In this document: one piece after another, positions 16,311-25,683 of the stretch
Layout of the letters: each line of letters opens with the position of its first letter
How positions within the stretch are numbered: the first letter of the stretch is position 1
Assembly: GCA_002344005.1 (NCBI GenBank)
Contig: DDTD01000007.1
Span: forward strand, 1 to 36,654
Direction of reading: 5' to 3'
From: Ignavibacteria bacterium UBA2373
GTDB lineage: Bacteria; Bacteroidota; Ignavibacteria; Kapaibacteriales; UBA961
Length of the DNA: 36,654 nucleotides
Translations under genes and position numbers: made by a program
Notes under the pieces: generated by a model
What the model was told of the DNA's origin: nothing
Seen by the model: the letters and a program-made list of their open reading frames with translations, nothing else
Database searches by the model: none

Positions 16311-18568
16311 TTTCGTAAAACAGAAATTTTTGCAGCACCTGCTTTTTCAGTTGTTGCAGACACACCTTGCACTATATATACTCCGGTATCCACATAATTA
16401 CCAAATTCATCTTTACCATCCCAAACGGTTTTGCGACTTCTCGTCGAAAGTGAGCGGATTGGTCTTCCATCAATTCCTACAATATGGACACCCGAATTTT
16501 CACCTAAACCTTCAATAATTAATTCTGTATCAATACCGGGATGAAAAGGCTGCGGATACACGCTCACATTATATTCTTCTAAAGGTCTTACAGCTAATGT
16601 CATAGCTTCGGATAAGCCCTTCTCTGTGCCAAAATATACTTTACCGGACTGATAATCGAAGGCAATTGCACGAACATCATTATCTACCAGAGGAGAATTT
16701 TGTACATTGATAGTAGCTAAAATTTCACTTCCGTCCTCATTAAGAACAAAAATACCTTGATTCGTTGCAATCCATTTATTATTCACAGCATCTACGGCAA
16801 TATCACGAACAACTTGATTGGAAAAGGTTTGTAATTTGGAGACAGTAACTTTTCCGCCTTGCCGAGAAGCATTGGAGGTATTATAAATAACATTTAATCC
16901 GGCACTTGTACCAATCCACAAAACACCATTTTTATCAATTTCCAAACAACTTGGACTATTATCCAATATTGTCGAATTTCCGGTGTTTAATATCCCCCAC
17001 ACATCATCATTTGTATTATCAAGAGTATTTCTTTCATTAAAGTATCCCAAACCGTCTTCATCGCGACTGGCAAACCACTTCGTACCACTTGCATCTATCA
17101 CGACATCCGTAAATGTTCGGCGCGGAAGTGTGAGCGGAGCTATAAAGGGCTTATGATTTCCTTGATCATTAATCATAGTTAACATCGGACCCGGATCTCC
17201 TAAAGCATAGGTAGGAACCCACGTGTTATTATTTCTGTCTTTTGCAACAACACCGGTCACTATAAAACCGGGAGCATTTCTTAATCCAATTAAAGGACTA
17301 TTAGAATTTGTAAACCGAGTAAATTCGAAATCATTATCCTTTCTTAATACTCGAGTAACTCCTCCGCCCCAGCTTCCCAACCAGATTGAACCATCAGAAA
17401 ATGTTGCAATCTTAAATGTACCGTCTTCTGAAATATCTTTGCGGGTTGAAGTATTGAAATTGTTCCATTGTCCATTTTCTAAGATATATGTCCCTGTGCC
17501 TCTATCTCGGTCTCCCGATGCCCATAATACTCCTGTATTATCAACTGCAAGTGCCGTAAATAGATTTGCAAATGGTGTTAATGGTATAAATTTTTCTTGT
17601 TTATCACCCTTTTGTATCCCAATACCGCCATTTTGTGTAAAAAATGTAAATAAGAGAGGCGTAGAATTTTGCAGAATGGTTTTATGTTTTGCAAATTCAT
17701 GAAAAGTTGGTCGTGCAATAATTCCTTTATCTAATTGTTCAATGGTAAATATTTTTGACATGACAACATTTTCACCATCACTATCAATGGCAATAATATT
17801 ATCAAATTCCTCAGATTGTTTGGTACTATATCGTAAACGTGCTATACCATTTTTATAGACAGAAATCCCTTTTTTATGACCAATAAACAGAGAATCGCGA
17901 ACAATGGTTGCCGAATGACATTCATTGTTCAAAAGTCCTTGATTAACAGTAATATTTTTCCACGTGAATGGATTTCCAAATGAAGTATTTTTTAATGAAG
18001 TGATACCAACACCTTGAGGCGTAACAACAACGAGACTGTCCTTCCAAACAAGTATTTGTTTTACTTCTGTTTGTTGTGGAAATGTACCAATTCTTTGGGC
18101 ATATGTACCCGGGGCACCTGAATAAGAATAATCAATAAAACCAAAATCACCTGCTACTAATACAACATTATTCACAAAAAGAAATTGATTAATTTTCTTC
18201 TTGGTAAGATTTTTTGCAAAACGAATATCCGTAATTTTGTCCCATGTACCTTGTGGTGTATAGATATCAATGTCACCGCCACTTGATCCAATATAAATAT
18301 TACTCGATATAGGATCGAATGCTATCGCACTACAGTCCATAGAAGTTAAAGCACCAATATTTCTGAACTCCTCTGTATCACCGTCTTGTGGTGAATATCT
18401 GAATACGCCCCCAACAGTAGAAACCCAATAATTTCCTTCACCATCAATTGTAATATCGGTAACCGTATTCATTGAGGAATGTGAACGCCATGAATCTAAT
18501 CGTATTTGCGCAGAAAGTGAAGACGATACGAATAAAAAACAACATACTATAAAAAGGGTACGTTTCAT
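16307..18568 (-). CDS. PorZ-like T9SS beta-propeller protein
   Basis: Exported protein of 753 residues. A signal peptide ends at SLSAQ (residues 17-21). The following segment (LDSWRSHSSMNTVTDI, WVSTVGGVFRY, DCSAIAFDP) resembles the N-terminal propeller of PorZ, a surface component of the T9SS attachment complex that hands A-LPS or an equivalent to the sortase PorU. More YWVST/LWIGT/KWIAT propeller repeats follow, then a C-terminal FlgD-Ig/CTD-like domain (YPQPFHPG, WDGKDEFGNYVDTGVYIV). PorZ keeps an uncleaved CTD of this sort. Other two-component-regulator-type propeller proteins are the alternative. It overlaps ruvX by 4 bases. Confidence 0.78.
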   Translation of the reverse strand: MKRTLFIVCCFLFVSSSLSAQIRLDSWRSHSSMNTVTDITIDGEGNYWVSTVGGVFRYSPQDGDTEEFRNIGALTSMDCSAIAFDPISSNIYIGSSGGDIDIYTPQGTWDKITDIRFAKNLTKKKINQFLFVNNVVLVAGDFGFIDYSYSGAPGTYAQRIGTFPQQTEVKQILVWKDSLVVVTPQGVGITSLKNTSFGNPFTWKNITVNQGLLNNECHSATIVRDSLFIGHKKGISVYKNGIARLRYSTKQSEEFDNIIAIDSDGENVVMSKIFTIEQLDKGIIARPTFHEFAKHKTILQNSTPLLFTFFTQNGGIGIQKGDKQEKFIPLTPFANLFTALAVDNTGVLWASGDRDRGTGTYILENGQWNNFNTSTRKDISEDGTFKIATFSDGSIWLGSWGGGVTRVLRKDNDFEFTRFTNSNSPLIGLRNAPGFIVTGVVAKDRNNNTWVPTYALGDPGPMLTMINDQGNHKPFIAPLTLPRRTFTDVVIDASGTKWFASRDEDGLGYFNERNTLDNTNDDVWGILNTGNSTILDNSPSCLEIDKNGVLWIGTSAGLNVIYNTSNASRQGGKVTVSKLQTFSNQVVRDIAVDAVNNKWIATNQGIFVLNEDGSEILATINVQNSPLVDNDVRAIAFDYQSGKVYFGTEKGLSEAMTLAVRPLEEYNVSVYPQPFHPGIDTELIIEGLGENSGVHIVGIDGRPIRSLSTRSRKTVWDGKDEFGNYVDTGVYIVQGVSATTEKAGAAKISVLRK

Positions 18569-18660
18569 AACAATATCCTTCGATTAACATGAAAAAATGT
18601 ACAATTATTAACGTACCGAATTTCTATACTGCCCCATCACAATATTAAAAAAATTATTGG

Positions 18661-19371
18661 TTACTTTTGATAAACAGGTGAAGTATTCTCCTGCACATTA
18701 CCATACAATGGCAGCGATAAAGTCGGATAATCTTCTGTTGACGTTTTCATCTTGACTTCGCCATTATAATATCCTTTTTTTAAAGGACGTAATTTCGCAA
18801 CAAGATCAAATGATGTCCCTTCTTTGATGGTGATACTCTGCTTAGCATTTAATGTTACGCCTTCTGGTAATTCAAAGTCAGATAAAATAATGGGCTGTTT
18901 TGAAGTATTACGAATTGTAATTTTAGACTCAGCCGTTTCACCAACGCGAAGTTCGGGAAATGTAAAAAATTGACTTGGTGTAAATTGTACATCACGAATT
19001 ACTTCAGCTTTCAAATAATAAATGCGATCACGATCTTTGGAATCATTACTTGTAATTGTTATACTTTTGGTCAAATTACCATTGGTTGAACCTATATTCA
19101 ACTCTACTTTGATTCGCGCTGTATCTCCGGGTTTTAATTTATCTTTGTCAAGAGGTGCTGTTGTACAACCACATCCCGGGCGAACTTGTGTGATATGTAA
19201 TTCTTCATTTCCTATATTTCTGACAAGTATTGTTGTTTTTAAAGGATTTTGTGCGGGCTTTACTTTACCCCAATTATGGGTGTCACCACCGATAATTTCC
19301 ATTTGCGGCTGTGCAATAGCCAAACCTGTCATACATAATACAAGCGCGATAATACTTACGAGTGTTTTCAT
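18661..19371 (-). CDS. DUF1573 domain exported protein
   Basis: A 236-residue protein with a signal peptide cleaved near Ala20-Gln21. The DUF1573 signature lies at residues 30-75: HNWGKVKPAQNP, IGNEELHITQVRPGCGCTTA. These are Ig-like (MSP/ASPM-type) beta-sandwich proteins common in Bacteroidota and exported to the periplasm or surface, with no defined biochemical role. A second Ig-like unit covers about 110-225. The Cys67/Cys69 pair is the conserved CGC of the family. It lies 30 bases after the outer-membrane-like gene, 92 bases before the PorZ-like gene. Confidence 0.9.
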   Translation of the reverse strand: MKTLVSIIALVLCMTGLAIAQPQMEIIGGDTHNWGKVKPAQNPLKTTILVRNIGNEELHITQVRPGCGCTTAPLDKDKLKPGDTARIKVELNIGSTNGNLTKSITITSNDSKDRDRIYYLKAEVIRDVQFTPSQFFTFPELRVGETAESKITIRNTSKQPIILSDFELPEGVTLNAKQSITIKEGTSFDLVAKLRPLKKGYYNGEVKMKTSTEDYPTLSLPLYGNVQENTSPVYQK

Positions 19372-19401
19372 ACAAGAATATTAAAAAATTATGGTAAAAA
19401 G

Positions 19402-20190
19402 TTAATTACGCCCTTCAAACCACGGTAAAGCATACTGAATTGCTATACCGGCAGATAAATCTAATGAATTTACTTTTGAGTTCATAATTGACGAAGATAA
19501 AGGCAATCCGATTGCAAAAAATGGTGTTGAATACAATCCATTCCCCATATCAAGGTCATAACCGACTTGAACTTTCGGAATTATCAAAAATGATGTTATA
19601 CCTACATCATCGGCACTACCAAAACTCTCTTGTGAAACTCTATCACTTGGAGCAGTAATTTCACCGTATTGATGAGTTACTTTCCCTGCTGAAACATTGG
19701 CTGAAACTCCGAATGCTCCATGGAAATGTGTTGAACGAAAGCGATGTTTATACAAACATTCAACAAAAATAAGAGTTGCAGAACTTGTTAATACAAATTG
19801 ATACTGATATTGTGTCTCATTATTTTGTTGCCTTGTGGTATAAGTTCTTTCATCGTCAAAAGAATATGACCTTGTTTCAAATCCGGCACTCATAATCCAT
19901 GAAGATAGACCACTTTCATTCCAATACTCAAAACGGATACTGCCGCCGATTGAATTCCCCACCCCATTGTCATAGATACCACAGAGTGGCGTTGCGGCAC
20001 TTTGTAAACCATCCGTTTTTATCAACGAATAACCGCCATAGGCACTAACTCCTCCAAAAACATAGGGATATTGTGTTGGTACTCTTATATCCGTCATCCA
20101 ATCGAACCCCTGCGCTTTACAATAACTTTTTGTCAAAAAGATTGTCGCAATCAAACACATTATTCGTACAAAGACAGATAAATATTTCAT
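19402..20190 (-). CDS. Putative outer membrane beta-barrel protein
   Basis: A 262-residue exported protein from ATG 20190, chosen because it gives a standard signal peptide ending in CKAQG and avoids overlap with the upstream gene; ATG 20217 is also in frame. The mature part alternates polar and hydrophobic residues with many Tyr, Gly and Ser (GGVSAYGGYSLI, GGSIRFEYWNES, PKVQVGYDLDMGNGLYS, DLSAGIAIQYAL) and ends near an aromatic residue, as expected of a small outer membrane barrel. No specific family was recognised. Confidence 0.7.
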   Translation of the reverse strand: MKYLSVFVRIMCLIATIFLTKSYCKAQGFDWMTDIRVPTQYPYVFGGVSAYGGYSLIKTDGLQSAATPLCGIYDNGVGNSIGGSIRFEYWNESGLSSWIMSAGFETRSYSFDDERTYTTRQQNNETQYQYQFVLTSSATLIFVECLYKHRFRSTHFHGAFGVSANVSAGKVTHQYGEITAPSDRVSQESFGSADDVGITSFLIIPKVQVGYDLDMGNGLYSTPFFAIGLPLSSSIMNSKVNSLDLSAGIAIQYALPWFEGRN

Positions 20191-20206
20191 TTTTTCGTAC
20201 AATACA

Positions 20207-22552
20207 CTATTGTCCAACTATAAAGGAACGGAGTTGATGAAAAACACCTGCCTGTAATTCACAAAAATAGACACCTTGAGGTAAATCAGATGCATCAAAA
20301 TTGAAAGTGTGCAATCCTTCACTAAGGTTATTATGTATTACTTCTTTCATCAATACTCCGGTAGCAGAATAAATTGAAACTTTTGCTCTGCTCGGAAAAG
20401 CAAGTTCGATAACAACTGCTGAATGTGCTTTGGTAGGAAGCGGTGATATAGTACGGATACCAAACCGAGCAGAAGAACTATTGATATGATTAAATGCATA
20501 CAGACATGCAGAATCAAGTCTAAATGAACCGGCTATTTGCCGTGGAACAAATAATTCATCACAATCGGCATTACCGATTTGTGGAGATGTAAGGACTATG
20601 GGTGAACTGTCGAGTTTGCCAAAATATGTCTTCAATGCCAACAAACACAATGTATCATTAGGCACAAATGTTCCACCAAGTGGCGCTTCAATTTGCAAAC
20701 TGACAACACCATCTTGCAAAGTCTGCGGAAAGATTTTCCCCCCGGCTGACGCTCCAATTGCATCGGCACGTACAAAAGCCAAGACGGATTCATCTAAGAC
20801 AATATTAAGTCTAACCTTCGTTGCTTGCGATATTGCAGTCGATGGGCAACGTAAAGGAACACGGACTACCACGCCATCAACAGCAGTAAAAACGGGTGCA
20901 TTTACCTGTATTGTATCCGGCGGAGCAACAGTACCAATCAAGGTAAGTATTTTTTTTCGACGAAAAGGATCATTGGACTGAATTTCGATATATGCTGTAT
21001 CAGCACCTAACTGTTCGGGATAAAATCGAACAATCAACGCTCTGTCATTTTGCTTGGGTATCGTATCGGCTTGTGCATTTTGCAAAGAAAATTTTGTATT
21101 GATTTTACCCGTGAGAATAGGCGTTTGTATGCGTAGTTCTGCATTACCTTTGTTCTGTATGAGTACTGTATCATCAACATATTTCAGTCCGCAAGATTTA
21201 TTAAATGGTAATTTGAATGTACCTATACGCATTGTATCTTGTTGTGTACCCACAATAGACATAATTGGGGTTAATGCTCTTGCACGTAGAGTAATAATAC
21301 GTCGTTTCACAGAATCAGGCGATGTAGGAATGCGAGTATGAATATTGTTTTGAATAATAAACTGTGCTTCGTATAATCCTAAATCCGTTTCTAAGCGAGG
21401 ATTAAATGTAATTTTTGCAGAATCCTGTTCATTCGGTCGTAAATCTTTGACGGCAGATAATGGCTTGATAAGTGTAAACTGATTATCACCTTCTATTTTT
21501 TGTGAAACTATACCAAAATTTGTGTTTCCCGTATTTGCAAATTTAATTGTGATGGTATTATCAGAACCAACAGGTACATCACGTAAGAAAATTGTATCAC
21601 GAACAAATGTTGTTCCGGGTAAATCAGCTTGGACATCTATAATTCTGACTTCCTGCTGTGCACCAAAACCATAAATGCGAACCGAGGTAGAGTCTTGAAC
21701 ATCATTTCGACCGGGTGCATATCGAATAAATATTGAGGCACTGTCCACACCGCGATTTTTCGGAATATAACGCACAAAGAATGGTAATGTATCATTAGAA
21801 TTTACAGAAGTAAATGGACTTGGTTCAAACACAAATTCATTAGGAAGAGTATTTCCAAGCACACGAAATTCTTGTGATGTTGCTGTGATTCTATCTCTTG
21901 ATATATTTTTAAATGGTATTCGACTTTGTAAAGAGCCAAAAGAATTAACATAGACACTATCAAATAAAATTCTTGGTTTTACAACTGACAAAGGGTAGCG
22001 CGATTTAAACACTTTTGCGATAAATTCTCGACGAATTGGCAGCCCTATCGTATCAATTGCGTCACATATTCCATTGATTAAAGGACAAGGTCTTATTAAA
22101 ACGGTGGCAACTCGAATTCCTATTGGCGAATTGGTAGTAGTCGTGTCTCGCTCGGGTTTATAACTAAGGAAAAGACTATCTGTTGCACCGGGTAATATTG
22201 TTTTGGGATTATTGCCAGAATTAGAAAATTCCAAATGCTCAAATGAATTAATTACTCTCGCACCGGCTGAGAAATACGGCGCAAGTATAGAAGGAATTGC
22301 TAATGGTACTTCACCTGTATTTTCTATATAAATAGTTCGTGTTGTGACCGTATTTTTCGACGTTATATTATCTTCATACAACACAACACCAAAATCAATA
22401 GTATCAGCATTCTTTTGATTTTTATCCGTATAAATCAGTGCCGATATTTTTTGGGCATATAATGTAGGTGAACAAAACAAAAAAACGAGCATCACACCAA
22501 CAAGTGTAATGCTCGTGAAAGAAATGTGTTCAGATGGTTTAGTGATTTCCAA
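20207..22552 (-). CDS. Choice-of-anchor-D T9SS cargo protein
   Basis: About 781 residues with serial Ig-like domains of the choice-of-anchor-D/ASPM-SPD2-Hydin kind (IYIENTGEVPLAIPSI, TIKFANTGNTNFGIVSQK, VLIQNKGNAELRI, IEIQSNDPFRRKKILTLIG) and a C-terminal T9SS sorting domain (SIYSATGVLMKEV, DLPQGVYFCEL, FIVGQ). The signal peptide ends at LYAQ. The start is uncertain: TTG 22552 overlaps nuoN by 14 bases and gives a full signal peptide, while ATG 22492 gives a short one. Both starts lie upstream of or within a strong terminator hairpin at 22485-22516, which is odd (see findings). Confidence 0.82.
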   Translation of the reverse strand: MEITKPSEHISFTSITLVGVMLVFLFCSPTLYAQKISALIYTDKNQKNADTIDFGVVLYEDNITSKNTVTTRTIYIENTGEVPLAIPSILAPYFSAGARVINSFEHLEFSNSGNNPKTILPGATDSLFLSYKPERDTTTTNSPIGIRVATVLIRPCPLINGICDAIDTIGLPIRREFIAKVFKSRYPLSVVKPRILFDSVYVNSFGSLQSRIPFKNISRDRITATSQEFRVLGNTLPNEFVFEPSPFTSVNSNDTLPFFVRYIPKNRGVDSASIFIRYAPGRNDVQDSTSVRIYGFGAQQEVRIIDVQADLPGTTFVRDTIFLRDVPVGSDNTITIKFANTGNTNFGIVSQKIEGDNQFTLIKPLSAVKDLRPNEQDSAKITFNPRLETDLGLYEAQFIIQNNIHTRIPTSPDSVKRRIITLRARALTPIMSIVGTQQDTMRIGTFKLPFNKSCGLKYVDDTVLIQNKGNAELRIQTPILTGKINTKFSLQNAQADTIPKQNDRALIVRFYPEQLGADTAYIEIQSNDPFRRKKILTLIGTVAPPDTIQVNAPVFTAVDGVVVRVPLRCPSTAISQATKVRLNIVLDESVLAFVRADAIGASAGGKIFPQTLQDGVVSLQIEAPLGGTFVPNDTLCLLALKTYFGKLDSSPIVLTSPQIGNADCDELFVPRQIAGSFRLDSACLYAFNHINSSSARFGIRTISPLPTKAHSAVVIELAFPSRAKVSIYSATGVLMKEVIHNNLSEGLHTFNFDASDLPQGVYFCELQAGVFHQLRSFIVGQ
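22479..22516 (-). terminator. Rho-independent terminator after nuoN, inside next reading frame
   Basis: Read on the minus strand, ACGAGCATTACAC (22516-22504) pairs with GTGTGATGCTCGT (22497-22485): 13 bp with one G-U pair and a 6-base loop, followed by T-runs from 22485 downward. It begins 23 bases past the nuoN stop and lies within the signal-peptide-coding part of the following gene. Confidence 0.85.
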
Positions 22553-24062
22553 ATGATGCCTGCGCTATTGATAAAACTACTGAGGGCAATAATCCCAAAA
22601 TGATAATTCCTGCGGTAGAAAGCACTAAAGAAATTGCTGCTAAACCGGGCTGTGATTCATGTTCTTGCTCTTGGCTTTCTTTGAAATACATATTGACAAT
22701 TAAGCCGATATAGAAATACACTGAAATAATGGATGAAACTACGGCAACAATCGTTAGCCATGTGAAATCAGCATGAATAGCAGCCGTAAACAAATAATAC
22801 TTTCCAAAGAAACCGGCAAATGGAGGAATACCGGCAAGTGAGAACATAAATATTGACATCAACGCTGCAAGTATCGGATATTTTTTACTTAATCCATTAA
22901 ATGATTCAAGTGAATGATTAGTTTGTCCTGATCTTTCAAGAACAGATAAAATAATAAATGAACCAATTTGCATAAATAAATACGAAGCGGAATAGAACAT
23001 TATACCATTGCGTCCTTCGGGATTTGCAGCAACCAAACCCATTAATAAATATCCGGCATGGGCAACAGACGAAAAAGCAAGCATACGCTTAACATCTTTT
23101 TGTACCAAAGCAGAAATATTTCCAATAAGCATAGTTAAAGCAGAAATGACAGCTAACATCATTTGGATTTTATTGCTTCCATCATAAGACATAGCTGCCG
23201 GCAAAGACACCATAATAATAGGCATAAAAGCAGCTAATGCGGCGGCTTTACCTGCAGTACTCATAAATGCAGTGACGACGGTGGGAGCACCACTATATAC
23301 ATCAGGTGCCCATTGATGGAATGGGAACAATGCCGTTTTGAATGACAATCCCACTATCATTAGTCCAATACCTACCAACAATAATGTAGGAAAGCGAATA
23401 TCACCATGCGTAGCAGAAGCTATTGTTGCATAATCCATACTGCCTGTCGCACCATAAATTAATGCAATGCCATACACTAAAAATCCTGTGGCAAAAGCAC
23501 CTAACAAGAAATATTTTAAAGATGATTCTACAGCTTTTTCATTTGTGCGTGTATAACCGGAAAGTATATAAAACGTGACAGACATTACTTCTATGCCAAT
23601 AAATAAAGTCAGCATATTTGTCGCATGAGAAATTAACATCATACCGGCAACAGCAAACAAGATAAGCGTGTAAAATTCCGAATGTTCTAATTTTTCAGAT
23701 TCTAAGAAAGGGCGAGCAGCCAAAATAGTCATGATACCGCCTAAAGTAAATATCATGTCAAAAAAACATCCGTAGCCACCCACGCCAACCATTCCATTGA
23801 ACACTGTCAGCATTCCACTAACATGTAATGTTTCGGGTGCCGGTGCTAACCCAAATTTCGATAATAAAGCAACTAAACCGAAATGACTGCTTGGAGAAAA
23901 TGTCAAAGCGGAAAGAAGAAAAGTTGCCATTAACACATAGATGCTGAAAAGAAAAATAGTTTTGCCATTTTCTTTAGTTTTCAATGCATCAAGCACCATA
24001 GATGCCGTCGCCATAATAGAAACGAAAACAATAGGTGCTGCAAGTATTACATCAATATGCAT
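22539..24062 (-). CDS. nuoN: NADH-quinone oxidoreductase subunit N
   Basis: Antiporter-like membrane subunit of complex I, 507 residues, with about 14 transmembrane helices; it forms one of the three proton channels. Characteristic segments are the helix with IGIEVMSVTFYILSGY (conserved Glu), FKTALFPFHQWAPDVYSGAP (conserved Lys), the discontinuous-helix stretch TAFMSTAGKAAAL and QKDVKRMLAFSSVAHAGYLL. It is last of nuoL-nuoM-nuoN, 53 bases after nuoM, and is followed by a strong terminator. Confidence 0.97.
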   Translation of the reverse strand: MHIDVILAAPIVFVSIMATASMVLDALKTKENGKTIFLFSIYVLMATFLLSALTFSPSSHFGLVALLSKFGLAPAPETLHVSGMLTVFNGMVGVGGYGCFFDMIFTLGGIMTILAARPFLESEKLEHSEFYTLILFAVAGMMLISHATNMLTLFIGIEVMSVTFYILSGYTRTNEKAVESSLKYFLLGAFATGFLVYGIALIYGATGSMDYATIASATHGDIRFPTLLLVGIGLMIVGLSFKTALFPFHQWAPDVYSGAPTVVTAFMSTAGKAAALAAFMPIIMVSLPAAMSYDGSNKIQMMLAVISALTMLIGNISALVQKDVKRMLAFSSVAHAGYLLMGLVAANPEGRNGIMFYSASYLFMQIGSFIILSVLERSGQTNHSLESFNGLSKKYPILAALMSIFMFSLAGIPPFAGFFGKYYLFTAAIHADFTWLTIVAVVSSIISVYFYIGLIVNMYFKESQEQEHESQPGLAAISLVLSTAGIIILGLLPSVVLSIAQASFGNH

Positions 24063-24115
24063 GAAGAATCCGTATAATTGATTGGGGTATTTCTTATTTA
24101 GAATATATCAGTTTT

Positions 24116-25648
24116 TTATTTAGAAATCTGATAGGCACTTGTACCAAATTTCAAAGTTTCTAACTTTCCTACAAGTGCTTTTGTGCTATTTTCTGAAAAT
24201 TGCATGAACGACTTTGGATAAACACCAATCCACACAATAAATATAACCATCGGTATCAACATGGCATACTCACGTTTTGATAAATCCTTAAGATGCTGAT
24301 TGTGCGGATTATCGTTCGTACCGAACATGACACGTTGGAACATCCACAATAAATACACCGCTGCAAAAATCACACCTGAGGCACTAAGAATTGAATACCA
24401 TGTAGTTGATAAAAACTTCGATTGGAAAGAACCAAACAATGTTAGATACTCACCAACAAAACCATTTAATCCCGGCAGTCCCACTGAAGCGAGCATTGCA
24501 ATAGTAAACAGTACTGCAAATTTTGGCATCACTTTCGTAATTCCTCCATATTCGGATATTTCGCGTGTATGACGACGTTCATACATCATACCAACGCAAA
24601 GGAAGAGCATTCCCGTTGACAAACCGTGGTTTACCATTTGAATAATCGCTCCTTGAATTCCTTCAACGGTCATAGATGCAATACCAAGGACAACAAACCC
24701 TAAGTGACTGACTGATGAGTAGGCAACTAATTTCTTAATGTCGGTTTGAACCATGGCTACCAATGCACCATAGATTATACCAATCACAGCTAATAATGCC
24801 AACATATCAGCATAGTGGAACATTGCCTGTGGAAACATTTCCATATTAAAACGGATAAGTCCATACGTTCCCATTTTGAGCAATACACCTGCTAATATAA
24901 CGGAACCGGGCGTAGGAGCTTGAACGTGAGCATCCGGCAACCATGTATGTAAAGGGAACACCGGCACTTTAATGCAAAAAGAAAGTGCAAATGCTAAAAA
25001 TAGCCAGCGTTGAGCTTCAAAATCAAGTGTTGGAGCAAATTCACGCAATTTTAATAAATCCATTGTGAACATGCCATCATGAACAGCCGCATACGCTAAT
25101 CCCAGATACACAATTGCTACAAGCATCAATAATGAGCCGACAAGAGTATAAAGGAAAAATTTAAGTGCTGCATATATTTTGTCTTTACCACCCCAAATGC
25201 CGATAATAAAATACATCGGTATCAGAATTAATTCCCAAAAAACGTAAAAAAGGAATGTATCTAAAGCTAAAAATACTCCTGTCATGCCAAATTGCAAGAG
25301 CAAGACCATAATGTAATATTCTTTTTGTCTTTTGTGAATTGTATCAAAAGAAGAAAGAATAGCAATCGGCATAATAAACGTTGTAAGGACAATCAGCAAC
25401 ATAGTCATACCATCCGCACCTATACGAAAGCCCGCATCAATGCTTGCAATCCAAGGAATATCCATAACAAATTGGAAGCCGGGATTACTGCTGTCGAACT
25501 GTAGAAACAGAATAACAGAAACGATAAATGTTGCAATCGAAAGTATCAATGAAAACCGCTCAATAGCTTTTGTGTGATGTTTGCCGATAAACATCACACC
25601 GGCAGCGCCAATGAGTGGCAAAAACAATGTTGTTAATAATAATCCCAT
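24116..25648 (-). CDS. nuoM: NADH-quinone oxidoreductase subunit M
   Basis: Antiporter-like proton-channel subunit of complex I, 510 residues. Visible signatures are the conserved Glu helix FYVFWELILIPMYFIIGIWGG, FCIKVPVFPLHTWLPDAHVQ with the channel Lys, AGVLLKMGTYGLIRF and the VQTDIKKLVAYSSVSHLGFV segment. Length and hydropathy are normal for the family. It lies 35 bases after nuoL. There is no adjacent nuoJ or nuoK in this window. Confidence 0.97.
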   Translation of the reverse strand: MGLLLTTLFLPLIGAAGVMFIGKHHTKAIERFSLILSIATFIVSVILFLQFDSSNPGFQFVMDIPWIASIDAGFRIGADGMTMLLIVLTTFIMPIAILSSFDTIHKRQKEYYIMVLLLQFGMTGVFLALDTFLFYVFWELILIPMYFIIGIWGGKDKIYAALKFFLYTLVGSLLMLVAIVYLGLAYAAVHDGMFTMDLLKLREFAPTLDFEAQRWLFLAFALSFCIKVPVFPLHTWLPDAHVQAPTPGSVILAGVLLKMGTYGLIRFNMEMFPQAMFHYADMLALLAVIGIIYGALVAMVQTDIKKLVAYSSVSHLGFVVLGIASMTVEGIQGAIIQMVNHGLSTGMLFLCVGMMYERRHTREISEYGGITKVMPKFAVLFTIAMLASVGLPGLNGFVGEYLTLFGSFQSKFLSTTWYSILSASGVIFAAVYLLWMFQRVMFGTNDNPHNQHLKDLSKREYAMLIPMVIFIVWIGVYPKSFMQFSENSTKALVGKLETLKFGTSAYQISK

Positions 25649-25683
25649 ATCGTGAATCTAAGAAAGTTTCAATAAAAGTAATT

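Noticed and set aside
22492..22552. Treating the choice-of-anchor-D gene as a frameshifted or truncated pseudogene because it lacks a clean ATG
   Set aside because: The rest of the frame is intact for 780 codons, with a full sorting domain and a usable TTG start giving a complete signal peptide.
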